From: Immersiella caudata
Taxonomy: Eukaryota > Ascomycota > Sordariomycetes > Sordariales > Lasiosphaeriaceae
Reading direction: 5' to 3'
Length of the DNA stretch: 64,000 nucleotides
Assembly: GCA_030512335.1 (NCBI GenBank)
Contig: JAULSU010000003.1
Location: forward strand, 806,001-870,000
Shown: positions 41,266 to 51,939 of the stretch, in pieces
Layout of the letters: each line of letters opens with the position of its first letter
Position numbering within the stretch: the first letter of the stretch is position 1
Made by a program: the position numbers and the translations under genes
The notes under the pieces: generated by a model
The model's database searches: none
The model's input: the letters and a program-made list of their open reading frames with translations, nothing else
What the model was told of the DNA's origin: nothing

Positions 41266-42499
41266 TCATCTGTGCCACGCCGCCCCCGAGAGAATCCAGC
41301 CCGCCAGCTGAAACAGCGCAAACCAAGCGCCAGCCAGCGAGGCAACCTCTGGCAACTTCAACTTGACATCTTGACGGAGAACCTGCCTTTCAAAACTGGG
41401 GAATTGGAAGACCAAAGTGAGGAAGCACGTCGCGGTAGTTTCGCACTCTAGCGTTGTGGACGGGATGGTCGAAATGGTCAGCTGATAGTCATATGCCGGT
41501 GCGTGACCCAGCGCTTCTCGGCGTTCGAGGCCGAGGTTGATGGCTACGACACCGTTGGCGTTGATGAGAACCATGCGGGTGTATCCGTTTTGGAGGGATT
41601 CTTCGACTGTTAGGGTGGGGTCGTGAACGGCGATGAAGAGGCTTGGGGAGAGGACGCGTGAGGAGTCGGCGAGCGCCTTTTTGGTATCATCTGGAAGGTG
41701 AGGTTGTGAGTCAGGTTGTGCGGTCGTCTTAATGGTTAGTACCTGGGGACAAAAGGGCTAGTCACTAACACCGAAAGAATGTCTGCGCCATCATGGAGAT
41801 GGTTGGGCTCGCGGATACCATGTCCTCGGATGCTCGAAATTTGAGAGCGCGGTAGCTCGTGTTCCGCCATTCGAAGTCTCGAATGCTGTTGTCCCAGCTA
41901 CCGGCGCATTGACATGGCAGGGCATCGTCGTAACTGGGGCTAGTGCCGCACTCAGGGGCGCTTTCATCGTGCCAGCCGAGGAAGCATTTGGGCGGGTTGG
42001 TGGCTTGCATGTCGGGCTGGGATGACCAGTCCTTCCGCTGGAAGAGGGTGAAGGAAGGGAAGTTGACGCTTCCCTGGAGGGAGGTGGTCATGGTTAGCTC
42101 ATCATGAATCTGCCTAATGTCTACTGGAAGTGAACGTACCACAGTGTCCCTCTCAAGGTTGATGATCCCCCGGTTCAACTCAGGATCCCACGTCTTCCAG
42201 TACAAAAACGGTGTCGCGAATGTCGCTATGAGAAGCGTGATGATGGTGTTGGCAGGATTGGGCTTGTACGTTGCTGGATTGGATCTAGGCCAACTAAAGA
42301 ACCAATCCCTCACATAATTCCTGAGCTCGGTGCGCGCGGCGGAGATGACAACTAAGATTAGGATCCACAGTCCTGAAAGGCCTGCGAGAACTTTCACTGG
42401 CGTGATGGGTTGCCTCCAGTGGATCAGTCCTGCGAGCGCTGCGACCCAGGCGACCCAGGCGACCACCAGGCACTGGACCAAACGGGTGAGGGTAACCAT
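41266..42499 (-). CDS. Unknown fungal membrane protein, 362 aa
   Basis: Three exons: 42499-42140, 42073-41770, 41690-41266. The GTTAGT donor at 41769 is needed to keep frame; intron 1 (66 bp) is stop-free but has good sites. Spans: two near the N-terminus (VVAWVAWVAALAGLI and VLAGLSGLWILILVVISAA), one near TIITLLIATFATPFLYW, and one at the C-terminus (GAWFALFQLAGWILSGA). Between them a large domain carries cysteines (PPKCFLGW, APECGTS, LPCQCAGSW) and an N-glycosylation site (RNTS), so it is probably extracellular or lumenal. No family recognised. Confidence 0.65.
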
Positions 42500-43318
42500 T
42501 GATAAGGTAGAGGGGAGATAAAAAAAACAGAGTTTGCCAGCTGATAAATTTGCGTCGTAAAATCGAGTATTTGTCGGCTTTTGCGTCGGTGCCCTGGAAG
42601 AAGCCGCTTGGTGTTGGTGCAGTGGCCAACTCGGATGTTAAATAGGGGTACCACATCGAAGCCAAGCGGGACTCGCCAGACGCGGACTCTCATTCCAAGT
42701 CAGAAGATGAGGCTCTGCCGCTCCCTGGTCCCTCCATGTCTGTCGCGCAAAAGTTCAGCTGCCGCAAATCTCTCTCCACACCCACTGCAAGAAAGTGTAC
42801 CCTCCAATAAGGGGCAGGCTACAGCGCCACCACAACAAATTGAGAACATTTGGGGGGGACCCTGAATCAGCGGCTAACTTACCGATACAGGCGCCAGCCA
42901 GCAAGGCCTCCCACCTATGAGAATTATCTCTGGGGGCCTTTTGATGTGAGGCATCTGGTCAGTGTGGACTTTTAGCGGCAGGTTAGCCCCTTTCTTTTGT
43001 CGACACGCATCGTGTAAGACACGCGTCCTGCAACTGCATTCTCCACCGTGTTGCGAGAAGCGCTGGCCAACTAGCCGTGTTACCACACTTCGACTTTTGA
43101 AGGCCGCTGGGTGAGACATGCGGCTACCTCTTCACCTGTGCGATTTTATCATGTCATAAAGGGTGCGAATCCGCGCAGCAGACGAAGCCCGCCCTTCTTC
43201 GGCTGAAGTACAGATCCCGATCCTCCGTGCATGTCACCTGCCACCAACAATTCGCACCAGAACGGCCGGTAAGAAATAACCCACAGCCTCCTCCTCGTCA
43301 CTCAAACTCCTCCCAACA
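42500..43318. other. Divergent intergenic region
   Basis: Upstream of both the membrane protein and the CFEM-like gene. No supported gene. A TATA-like motif is not obvious. Confidence 0.5.
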
Positions 43319-43849
43319 ATGCACGCCCTCCCGACAACACTCCTCGCCCTAGCCGCCTTAATCAGCGAAACCCACGCCCAAAAAATCTACATCGACACCA
43401 TCCCCGAGTACGCCCAACTACCCCCCTGCGCTGAAATCCCCTTGAGCACCATCGTCCGCGACATGAACGTGGGAAAGTGCGGTGACGGCGGAAAGGAAAC
43501 GTCCTTCAGCTGCTTCTGCGGGACGAGCTCGACCGTGTTCAACAGCTACATCAGCGAAGCTGTCTCGTCCCGATGCATGCCGCAGCTGCCGGATGCCACG
43601 GCGGAGGCGCTGGCTGTGTTTGATAGTTATTGTCATTTGTCGGCTGTTGTGACGGGGAACACGACATCGGGTCCGGGCGGCCAGGTTACGGTTACGGGGA
43701 GTACTTCGGGGCGTGCAGTGCCGACTCCGACGCGGACTCAGACGGCTCCGATTCCGTCGAGTGAGGGGACGATTAGTTCGATGGTGCCAAGGGGCTGGTT
43801 GGTGTCGGCACTTACGGGTCTCAGCTGCGTGCTTTTGGCGTTGACTTGA
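43319..43849 (+). CDS. CFEM-like GPI-anchored cell-surface protein, 176 aa
   Basis: Single exon. Signal peptide MHALPTTLLALAALISETHA. The mature N-terminal part has the outline of a CFEM domain: YAQLPPCAEIPLSTIV, then KCGDGG, then SCFCGTSS and RCMPQLPD, DSYC; six cysteines are visible where canonical CFEM has eight, so one disulfide pair is missing. A Ser/Thr/Pro stretch and a hydrophobic end (ALTGLSCVLLALT) indicate a GPI anchor. CFEM proteins of yeasts bind haem through an axial Asp and pass iron inward; others act in adhesion or virulence. It is the first of several metal-related genes to the right. Confidence 0.75.
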   Translation: MHALPTTLLALAALISETHAQKIYIDTIPEYAQLPPCAEIPLSTIVRDMNVGKCGDGGKETSFSCFCGTSSTVFNSYISEAVSSRCMPQLPDATAEALAVFDSYCHLSAVVTGNTTSGPGGQVTVTGSTSGRAVPTPTRTQTAPIPSSEGTISSMVPRGWLVSALTGLSCVLLALT

Positions 43850-44183
43850 GAGTCGGATGTTTGGGGGGAAATGAGTAGAGTTGTAGTTCGACGGCCAACC
43901 TCGAACTTCGATAATCCCAGTGTCGTATTACCCCTGAAAGTACCTCCTTTGCTCGCCATAGTCGAACATAGGGTTTCCGGATCCATCACCCCGGCCCCGA
44001 TTTCCAACGCCTCCTTGGTTGTCATGCACTCGTGCCACCCCTCAAAGCACCGGACAATAACCAGTCACACCCCTCCCTCGTCAGAGACACTTTTTCAAAC
44101 CAGCGTCACCCGTCCTAGCTTCCCCTCAACCTCGCCATCCAACATCTACCCATGCTTAAACCCATGCAGATACGAGTCCCCTA
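43850..44183. other. Intergenic
   Basis: 3' region of the CFEM-like gene; no further feature. Confidence 0.5.
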
Positions 44184-45158
44184 TCAGGGTAAACTTCCCC
44201 TATCCCCCGCCTCCCTCAAAACAAGTGGGACCGTCGCCCCCTTTACCACCGAAACCTGTTCCTCAGGTTGTATCGACAGCTGACCCAAGCCCAAATGTCC
44301 ATGCATCGTCCGGTATAGCCGGCGATTGAAGTTCACCACCCTGGATCGGCGAACAAAAACGTCCTCTTCCAACTCCCGGGCCAAATCATCAGTGCAGAGT
44401 TGAAGGGCGGCGTCTAAAGCCTGGAGGGCGAGTTTGTTAGCGTCGGAGGATTCCAATTGCTATTTTGGAAGAGTAGTCCGGAGCCCAAGAGGGTGACCCT
44501 GGGAGGGGGTCCTTCACCACCGATAGTGCTGACATGTATGGTAGCTCCCGGGCGGTGAGCCAGGAAATCCTGGTGTACCCCTTTGGTACGGGCAGCGCGT
44601 AGTCTGGGACAAGCAAGGGTCGGGTTCGGGGTCTCCTGAGCGGAACCTGGCAAACATGTCGAGAGCGCCGTAGACGGCACCCCGCTCGTCAGTTCCGCCC
44701 AGGGTCCGTGTTGTCAGGAGACAGTGTTCCAGAAAAGCGTACTCCAGCTGGCGGGCTGTTTCGGCGCCGGTTCGGTCGGCATAGCTGGTCCTGGACCGAA
44801 ACTGGTCCCGGGACACCCCGGTCCACCAGCTTCGCAAACTGCCGAACCCCAGCGAGGACCATGAGTTCGTGTCCCGGCGATTGCAATAGGAAATGAAACA
44901 ACTGTTGTGGTGAACATGAATCCGGAACCCACTGCGAGCGAAACGTTTGCCTTCAGGTGCCTCAGCTGCCATTCCCCGCTCTTCCCCTCCATTGGTGAAC
45001 AACGTGACTGCCTGCGCTAGGCCAAAACGGTCAACCACACGACATGATGGCTTGATTTTCTGACTCTCAACCGCAAGAATGGATTTCGAGATGTTCTTCA
45101 CCATGCATCTTCCGGCTCTTCCAAGGATGGGGAACCATATTCGGATAACGCATGGCAC
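44184..45158 (-). pseudogene. Probable decayed gene of unknown family
   Basis: Several minus-strand frames show protein-like stretches that do not join. From 45158: NGGEERGMAAEAPEGKRFAR; in a second frame LFHFLLQSPGHELMVLAGV then RQFAKLVDRGVPGP; back in the first TARQLEYAFLEHCLLTTRTL and DERGAVYGALDMFARFRSG; and from 44456 SSDANKLALQALDAALQLC, ELEEDVFVRRSRVVNFNRRL, ending at 44184. The order and strand are consistent, so one gene broken by small indels, or with introns I could not place, is likely. No family can be named. Confidence 0.35.
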
Positions 45159-45368
45159 CGCGAAGCCCGCTTTATGCTGCCGTCGCTAGGGAGTTCATGC
45201 TCTGTGCGGAGCGCGCCGATAGAGGCTGGCAGAGCTAATCATGGCGTTGGTATTATTATAAGCAGTACACTTGACGCTGTCATGCAACATCTGATTGCAT
45301 TCAGAATATGATCCCCAGATTCTTAACTACATCTTACGACCCAACAACACCGCAACTTCGCCTCTTCC

Positions 45369-45989
45369 TTACAAGAAATACGCCAATGGCCCTCCGATTG
45401 CCACCAATGTCCCCACCCAAACCCACTCCGCCCCCGCGAGACCACGCGCACCCATACCCGGCACCGCCGTCCCGTTCTTGCACACAATTGTCTCATTTTT
45501 GACCCCCTCGCAGCTCTGGGGCTTGCCGCCGGCTTTCACGAGATCAGCAGCCACGATTCCCTCGTCAATGGTGACGGCCGAGGCGCGGCTCTTGGGACAC
45601 TCTATGGCGGCGACGACGGCGAAGGCGCCCTGCTCGTACTGGGTGCAGTCCGCCACGACGCACTTGGTGACGTTTGTGTAGAAAGCCTGGTTCACGCACA
45701 GGGGGTTGTTGACGGGCTCTGGAAAGTACTCGAAGAATGAGTTGCAGCAGTCGCGGAGGCACTGAGGCCATGGGATGCCCGACGGCGTGAAGTTGAAGGC
45801 GCCGTGGTTCATGCCGTGGCCGTGGCCGGTCCCGGATGGCGCGTCGGTGTGATGCGGCGCGTGGACGCCGGTGGAGGACGGGGAGGCCGAGTGGTCGCCG
45901 TCGTGACGGACGTGGAGGCCGAGCGGCTCAGCGACTGTCGGCAAAGCAGCCGCCAGGGCGACCAGGAGGACAAGCATGGGCCGGGTCAT
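45369..45989 (-). CDS. CFEM-like GPI-anchored protein with His-rich stretch, 206 aa
   Basis: Single exon; ATG 45989 gives the signal peptide MTRPMLVLLVALAAALPTVA. Next comes a His-rich low-complexity stretch (VRHDGDH, HAPHHTD, HGHGMNHG) able to bind metal ions. Then the cysteine domain: PQCLRDCCNSFFEYFPEP, PLCVNQ, KCVVADC, IECPKS, with later SC and VC, giving a CFEM-like arrangement of nine cysteines. The C-terminus (GLAGAEWVWVGTLVAIGGPLAYFL) is a GPI-signal-like hydrophobic tail. It diverges from the ferric/cupric reductase gene at 46796, sharing an 806-bp promoter, which supports a role in surface metal or haem handling. Confidence 0.78.
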   Translation of the reverse strand: MTRPMLVLLVALAAALPTVAEPLGLHVRHDGDHSASPSSTGVHAPHHTDAPSGTGHGHGMNHGAFNFTPSGIPWPQCLRDCCNSFFEYFPEPVNNPLCVNQAFYTNVTKCVVADCTQYEQGAFAVVAAIECPKSRASAVTIDEGIVAADLVKAGGKPQSCEGVKNETIVCKNGTAVPGMGARGLAGAEWVWVGTLVAIGGPLAYFL

Positions 45990-46795
45990 GTTGCCAGTGC
46001 GCGGACGGGAGGTGTGCGTGGGACCACAGATGACGCGATCGCGGTATCTAGAAAGGGCGAGCTTGAAGGTGCAGAAGCCGCGGGAGGTGGGGGAGGCTTG
46101 ATTTTTTTTTTTTTTCCCCAACGCACGAGAACGTTACCTTAACTGCGAGGTAGGGAAGGTACGCTGGGTGTTATGAAGGGGTGAGCCAGACCCTCGTGGC
46201 ATGGGCCACAACCGCCAGGGGTGGGCGCACGCCCCAGCAGTGGCCCGCCCTCCGCGAACGCACCGAGGGCGCCTCACGGGAGAAAACCTTCTCAAATCCC
46301 CTCTTGCGTCTCTTGGCGCTCCTCACCTGAACCTGGGGAAACCAGGTTGCAACAACCCCCAAACGCTAAACATGCAACCAGAAGGCGTAGGTAGCCTGTC
46401 AATTAATCCGAATTGGTAATGAAGATTCTCCTGGTGGCATCCTCCACGAAACTTGCTCACTGAGAAAATCGCCTTTCGAGTCGCTCGTTCGACGGGAGAT
46501 GGAACTTCACGCAGCATCTCCATGGTCTAGACTCTCGGTGGCCGCCCCACCACGAATAAGCATTAATCATGTTCCATGGCAGCGGGCTTGGTTCTGCGCC
46601 AATCTGCGATGACGCGGGGGCAGGTTCACAACTGGGAGCGAGCCGAGGGCGGCACCACATCCCGGCCCCCTCGCGCACTTTGAAGATATTATCGGTGTCC
46701 ATTCCGGCTCGACGGGACTTCCACAGTCCTACCCACACTCCACCCCTCAACTGCTGCCCACGTTATTGTCACCATCAGTCACAAACCCGATCAAC
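45990..46795. promoter_or_regulatory. Divergent promoter between CFEM-like gene and metalloreductase gene
   Basis: Shared upstream region of two diverging, functionally related genes. A poly-A/T run lies at 46101-46115. The 11-mer AAACTTGCTCA occurs at 46449-46459 and again upstream of the copper transporter. Confidence 0.55.
46449..46459 (+). promoter_or_regulatory. Candidate copper-response motif AAACTTGCTCA (copy 1)
   Basis: Contains TTGCTCA, close to the Mac1-type copper-response element (yeast TTTGCTCA; GCTCA core in filamentous fungi). It sits 337 bp before the metalloreductase start. Identity to copy 2 at 50620-50630 is complete over 11 bases. Confidence 0.4.
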
Positions 46796-48952
46796 ATGCT
46801 GAGCGGGCTGGGTCGAAAGACCGCCCTTGGTCTCGTGCTGCTGCCGGCACTCTGCGATGCCGATGGTAGGGGCCTCATCGGCTATGGTAGGAACATGTAC
46901 TACCCGCTGTGCGCCGCTGTCTGTCGCGGCAGCATCGAGAAGGCGCCTCTGGTCTGCACGCCCCACGACATCAAAGACGGCGCGCACAGTCACGGAGGGA
47001 CGCCGCACGAATGCCATGCCTCGGATCCGGCGTACTTGACGACTCTCGCGTACTGCATCAACCAGCGATGCGGCGACAACTACACAGCCGATATCCTCGA
47101 GTCTTATTGGAGGCAGCACGCCGTCAACGGCGGCCGCATCGTGCTGGAGCCCAAGCCCGCCATGTCGTACTCGCAGGCGCTGGCCAGCATCAAAACACAA
47201 CCTACCGAGGAGTACGTCTCCGGGGAGATGCTGAACGTGACCTCGCTCGTCTCGGACGAGGATTTCATCTCGTACGAGCACGCCTTCGGCCTCTTTGAGC
47301 AGGTCGAGAGCGGACACTCGAAATACAGGTCAGTTCTCCCCCTGCAACATGCCGGTGTCTCCCCCCCCATTTGACGCAAAGTGCTTACCTGTGGTGCCTG
47401 CGGCAGTTTGCTCGTTATGATCTCTGGCTTCATGGTCCCGCTTGGCTTCTCGACCCTTCGCTTCTTGCCCTTCCCGCATCTGCTCCGGTCCAAGATCAAG
47501 GCCGTCCTGGACCACCCGGCCTTGATCGGCAGCCGGCACCGGGCCCCCGTCGCCTTCGGACAGGGCATCATGCCCACGCGCGGGCAGGCTCTCTTTATCG
47601 CCTACCTCATCTTCATCAACGCCGTCGTGTGCTTGGTCGACATCAAAGCCGGGCCGCAGCCCAACGCCTGGTTCGCCGACGACTGGCAGCAAGTCATGAG
47701 CTACGTGGGCGACAGGACTGGGGCCATGTCGTTTGCCAACTTTTCCCTGATGTTTCTCTACTCCTCGCGTAACAACTTCCTCCTCTGGCTGACCGACTGG
47801 TCGCACTCGACCTTCCTTCTCCTCCACCGCTGGGTCGGCTACATCGCCGTGATCCAGGCATGCCTGCACTCGGCAGCTCTGCTGCACGTCTACATCGTCA
47901 TCGAGGCGTACGAGTCCTCGGTGGTCGAGCCCTGGTGGTATTGGGGCATCATCGCCACCTGCTCCCTGGTTATCATCTGGGGCCTCAGCATCCTCCCCAT
48001 CCGCCAGAGGGTGTACGAGTTCTTCTTGCTCAGCCACATTGCCCTGACGATCCTGGTGCTCGTCGGCAGTTACCTGCACGTCTTTTACCTCTACGAGAAC
48101 AACTGGGGCTACGAGATCTACATCTACGTCGCAGGTGCCGTCTGGGGCGCCGACCGCGTCATTCGCATCTGGCGCTTCCTGCGCAACGGCGTCCGCACGG
48201 CCACCATCTCACAGATCGACGAAGACTACGTGCGGGTCGATATCGACGGCGTTTCCGCTCACGGCCACGTCTACCTCTACTTCCCGACCCTGAGCCTCAA
48301 GTTCTGGGAAAACCACCCCTTCTCCGTGGCCTCCAGCTTCGCCGGCCGCGGCACCACCGGCTCAACCACCACCGCCGTCACAACCATCGTGACGGTGGAA
48401 GACGGCCAAAAGTCGGAAAAGGTGGAATCCCCGCCGCCGCCCGCTCCATCTCAGCTCCCGCGGCCCTCGCTGACCATTCTCGCGCGCGTCCGCACTGGCG
48501 TCACCGCCGCCCTTGCCAAGCGCGCCGGCACCTCGCTCCCCGTCCTCGTCGAGTCCTCCTACCACAGCCCGCCGCAGCAGGCGGAGCTCGACAAATGCAC
48601 GACGCTGGTCTGCATCGCCGGTGGCGTCGGCATCTCGACGGTGCTGCCACTCATGCAGCGGCACTCGGGCCCGCGCGCGCGTCTGTATTGGGGCATGCGG
48701 CACGCCTCGCTCAAGGATGCCGTGGCGGAGGAGCTCGAAGGGTTGAACGTCGTGTATAGCGTTGGGGATCGGCTGGATCTGAGGGAGATTATCGTCACCG
48801 AGCTAGCGCGCAAGGATGAGGGCGGTCATGTGGGCATTGTGGTGAGCGGGCCGGAGGGGATGGCCGATGATGTCAGGGCGATTGTGTGTGAGGTTTCAAA
48901 GAGGGTGGCGAAGAGGGGCGTCGTGTTTGTTGATGAGGCTTTCAGCTGGTAG
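46796..48952 (+). CDS. Plasma-membrane ferric/cupric reductase (FRE family), 692 aa
   Basis: Two exons: 46796-47328 and 47407-48952 (78-bp intron, in frame). Signal peptide at the start, then an extracellular N-terminal part with cysteines (PLCAAVCRGS, LVCTPHD). Membrane domain: ferric-reductase-like region with paired His for two haems, LLHRWVGYIAVIQACLHS and LLSHIALTILVLVGSYLH. FAD-binding motif HPFSVASS and NAD(P)H motif CIAGGVGIST are present, and the C-terminus ends VFVDEAFSW as in this family. The enzyme moves electrons from cytosolic NADPH through FAD and haem to reduce extracellular Fe(III) or Cu(II). With a Ctr transporter 2 kb downstream, cupric reduction is a strong possibility. 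A Pro-rich insertion (ESPPPPAPSQLPRP) lies between the FAD and NAD parts. Confidence 0.93.
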
Positions 48953-49603
48953 TCGGTCAATCCCTGTGTGTTCGACCACTTGCTGAAACCCAATTGAATA
49001 CCTATTTTTGGCTTTCATGATCGAGAGAAACCGTCTTGCTAGGTAGGTAGCCTCGCAGAAGTCGAAGCCGGAGCGCATCCGGGTGAGCACGCGGGAGTGG
49101 GTGTGAGGTGCGGCAGCCAGCAATGGAGCATATTTGAGTTAATATCCCCCCTGCTGACAAGGCCGCCACGGTCGACTCTGGCCAATGCCGGACCCGCTCG
49201 AGCCGCATGCGGGACCCCTTTTCCTATTTCCTCTCATCACGATGGACGCAACCACCCCCCTTTTTCCCCAGGACCGTTCCCTCAACGGCCTTACCCATCG
49301 GCTAGGCACTAGTTGCAGCGCATGTTTGAGCATGATTCCCAAATCATTTTACACCCTCCCCCCCTTTCTTTACCCGCTAGACCTCGGGTGAGACAGGGGA
49401 AAGCAAACAGCGGACCGAGCTGGTGGTATTAACCGAGTCGATCGTCTTCACCGTGGCGACGAATTGAAGACCCCCACCCCTGACGAGCGCCATGCTGTAT
49501 ATTGCACCTGTAAAACTTTGATGATTCTTCAACTCCGGCCCGGTCATGGCTCGGCCCCAACGATTTACGAATAATTAGCAGCACCACCAGCAGCAGCACC
49601 AAG
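48953..49603. other. Intergenic
   Basis: 3' region of the reductase gene and promoter of the next small gene. No supported gene. Confidence 0.5.
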
Positions 49604-50341
49604 ATGAATGCGAACTCCGCCTCTCGGCTTTGCCAACGCGTCCTAGACGATACCATGGCGATCTTCTTTCGGTGCAAGCACTGGGGAGTCTCGACGATGA
49701 TCCATTCCGGAAGCTTTGTGAGCAAGGTGAACTGGAACTGGAACTGGAACTGGAACTGGAACTGGCAGAATTGGCTCAGGTAGGCACAATGCGTCCCATC
49801 ATCTTTTCTTTGGTCTCTCTCTTTTGTTTGTCTCGTCTTCATCTAAACCTCGGTCGATTGCAGCATGGTGCAGAAACACCGTCTGGACCTTTCAAAGAAC
49901 AACAACACCATCAACACCGAGCATGATGTTTTCGGCCTGCTACCAAGACTCGATCCGACCCACCGTCTCGACTGTCGGTCGTGGTTAGCACTGCCAGCGC
50001 CACGACCAACAAGCAACCTGATCGCCCTGCTGTGCTGGGCCATCCTCACCACTCTCATCTCCGCCGAGGTCATGGACGACAGGATGAGCCGCATCGAGAA
50101 GGTCATCTGCTGCATCAGCGGTATCGCGCTGGCCCATGGTCCCTTGATCGTGCTCTGGACGGCTCGGCGCTCGAGCCAGAGACGTTACTATCGTCATCAT
50201 GATCATTATCATCGTGGCCCCGCCGGCACGGTCCGGCCGCGAAGGGTAGTCCACTTTCGAGATCGCGAACGGTGGGACGCGCGGGGGGTTCGGGTTCGAA
50301 GCCGGTTGCCGCCGGTTCGGAGGATCATGAAGAAGTGCTGA
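49604..50341 (+). CDS. Hypothetical small membrane protein with Asn-Trp repeat, 217 aa
   Basis: Two exons: 49604-49779 and 49864-50341 (84-bp intron, branch-like CTAAAC and acceptor GCAG, in frame). The first exon ends in an Asn-Trp repeat produced by a GAACTG hexamer array. The second exon has two hydrophobic spans (NLIALLCWAILTTLISAEVM and VICCISGIALAHGPLIVLW) and then a highly basic tail (RRSSQRRYYRHHDHYHRG onward), so a small inner-membrane-facing or organelle protein is possible. In another frame the array would encode Glu-Leu repeats; that frame has no ATG. No family recognised. Position between the reductase and the copper transporter is the only context. Confidence 0.4.
49729..49764 (+). 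repeat. Hexamer microsatellite (GAACTG)6
   Basis: Six perfect tandem copies. Length change in steps of one unit would add or remove two residues without shifting frame. Confidence 0.95.
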
Positions 50342-51071
50342 CATGGGATGGAGGGAGGTGAGGGAGGGGGGGTTGCATGTACCTAGGTGGACAAACCATA
50401 CAGGCTCGCAGGGTAGTAGTGCATGGCAATTAAACAGCAGTTTGCAAAAATTAATGAGATGGATTCAACAACACTCATGCGTGCATTCAATGTCTTCTAA
50501 CCGTGGTCCCCACAGCGGCAGTGCAACCCGGTTTGGGTGGGGGGGGGGGGTGGGCCTGCTACCTAGGTACGTGCACCCGATCTTTCAAGTGGGACAAGGA
50601 GAGGGGAGCACGCGGCGCAAAACTTGCTCAAATCCCCTTTCGGATCCGACCACAACGCGTTCAGCTGGTCACGACACGATCCGACAGCGCACCATGTCCC
50701 TTTCCGCGTGGCGTCGTGTCCTGAATCTAGCGCCAAAAGGAGCATGGCAAATGGCACGACGCCAACGTCAACAAGTTCCTCCAGTCCAGCCCACTGGCTG
50801 AAGGGGTTCCGGACATTGACCTTGAATTTCGCGGAGACTGGGGGGCGTTGTGTTCCCCCCCCCCTGGTCCGCGCCAAATCACCTCGAGATACCTGCCTTG
50901 AAAGCCTTATATACCTACTCAACACAGACAGAAAGACAGAGACAGAAAGATACAGGAAGCCTCAAATCCTCATCGATTTTTCTGTTTTAATATCCCGCGC
51001 CTCCTTCCCTTCCCCTCTCCCTTTCATAGGTACCACCCTTGGTACTTTCACTCTTTTTTTTTTTGGACAAA
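50342..51071. promoter_or_regulatory. Upstream region of the copper transporter gene
   Basis: No supported gene. Contains a G run (50540-50550), the motif at 50620-50630, and a pyrimidine-rich leader ending in a T run (51053-51064) just before the ATG. Confidence 0.5.
50620..50630 (+). promoter_or_regulatory. Candidate copper-response motif AAACTTGCTCA (copy 2)
   Basis: Same 11 bases as at 46449-46459; 442 bp before the copper transporter start. Resembles a Mac1-type element (TTGCTCA core). Confidence 0.4.
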
Positions 51072-51808
51072 ATGGAACACCATCACCACCACTCCGACCC
51101 CACCGCAGCAAACGCGACCGAGTCCCCTCCGAGCAGCAGCAGTAGCGGCGGCAACATGGTCATGACCTTTTTCCAAGCCACCAACACGCCGCTCCTATTC
51201 GACGGCACGGCGCCCACCAACGCCGGGCAATACGCCGGGGCCTGCATCGTGCTCGTCCTCCTCGGCGTGCTGGCCTGCGTGCTGATCAACATGAAGGCCG
51301 TTTTGCAGCGCGGCGTGTGGGCGCCCGTAGCAGCGGCTGCCTCGCATGAGGACCCGTCGCTCCTCCGGGATGATGAAAAGGCTGCGGCCAAGACGCTCAA
51401 TAGCATGGGTGCAGGTTCGGAGAATGGCCCGGTACTGCATACGCATTCAAGGCCCGGGACGGCGGGGGAAATGGGACTATGGTGGGCTGCGTGGAAGGGG
51501 ACGACGGTGATGCAGCGGGTGGGCATGGCGACGTACGAGGTGGTGCTTGTGGGGTTGGGCTATGTTTTGTGAGTGCAGAGTCTTTTTTTTTTTATTTTTT
51601 TTTTTTTTTATTTTTTATTTTTTTAAGTTTTTCTTTAGGTTTCTGATCTTCTCAGAGGCAAGACTAACCTCAGCTGTGGGTGTACAGGATGCTCGCTGTC
51701 ATGACCATGAACGTCAGCTACTTCCTCTCGGTGCTGGCGGGGATTTGGATCGGGACTGCATTGCTGGGAGCTGCGACGCCGGCGGCGGATGGGCTGCAGC
51801 ATTGCTGA
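51072..51808 (+). CDS. Ctr-family copper transporter, 205 aa
   Basis: Two exons: 51072-51568 and 51688-51808 (119-bp intron with long T runs, in frame). The short N-terminus is His-rich (MEHHHHHSD) and ends in a Met motif before span 1 (NMVMTFFQA). Span 1 is QYAGACIVLVLLGVLACVLI; after a cytosolic loop come span 2 with the family MxxxM motif (YVLMLAVMTMNVSYF) and span 3 with GxxxG (VLAGIWIGTALLG). Ctr proteins form trimers that import Cu(I) through a Met-lined pore. The few methionines in the N-terminus and the His stretch fit a plasma-membrane or vacuolar Ctr2-like member. The C-terminus ends LQHC, comparable to the HCH-type copper relay ends. Neighbours on both sides are metal-related. Confidence 0.93.
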
Positions 51809-51939
51809 GGGGGTGCATGACGCGGGAGAAAAGAATTGACTACCTCAGGTAACTAGGAAGGGATGGATGGATGTCTTGTCAACTTTATCCTTTGCGTTGC
51901 TACCTCAGATGTACCTGCCAATGGCCCATCATTGATGCC

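Noticed and set aside
33598..42499. A ribosomally made cyclic-peptide cluster around the UstYa-type gene
   Set aside because: No repeat-type precursor, second UstY protein or methyltransferase was found; neighbours are a permease, regulators and an amidohydrolase without an obvious link.
47860..48759. A 299-codon Arg/His-rich frame within the metalloreductase gene
   Set aside because: Out-of-frame reading of a well-supported FRE gene; composition is typical of a +1 shadow.
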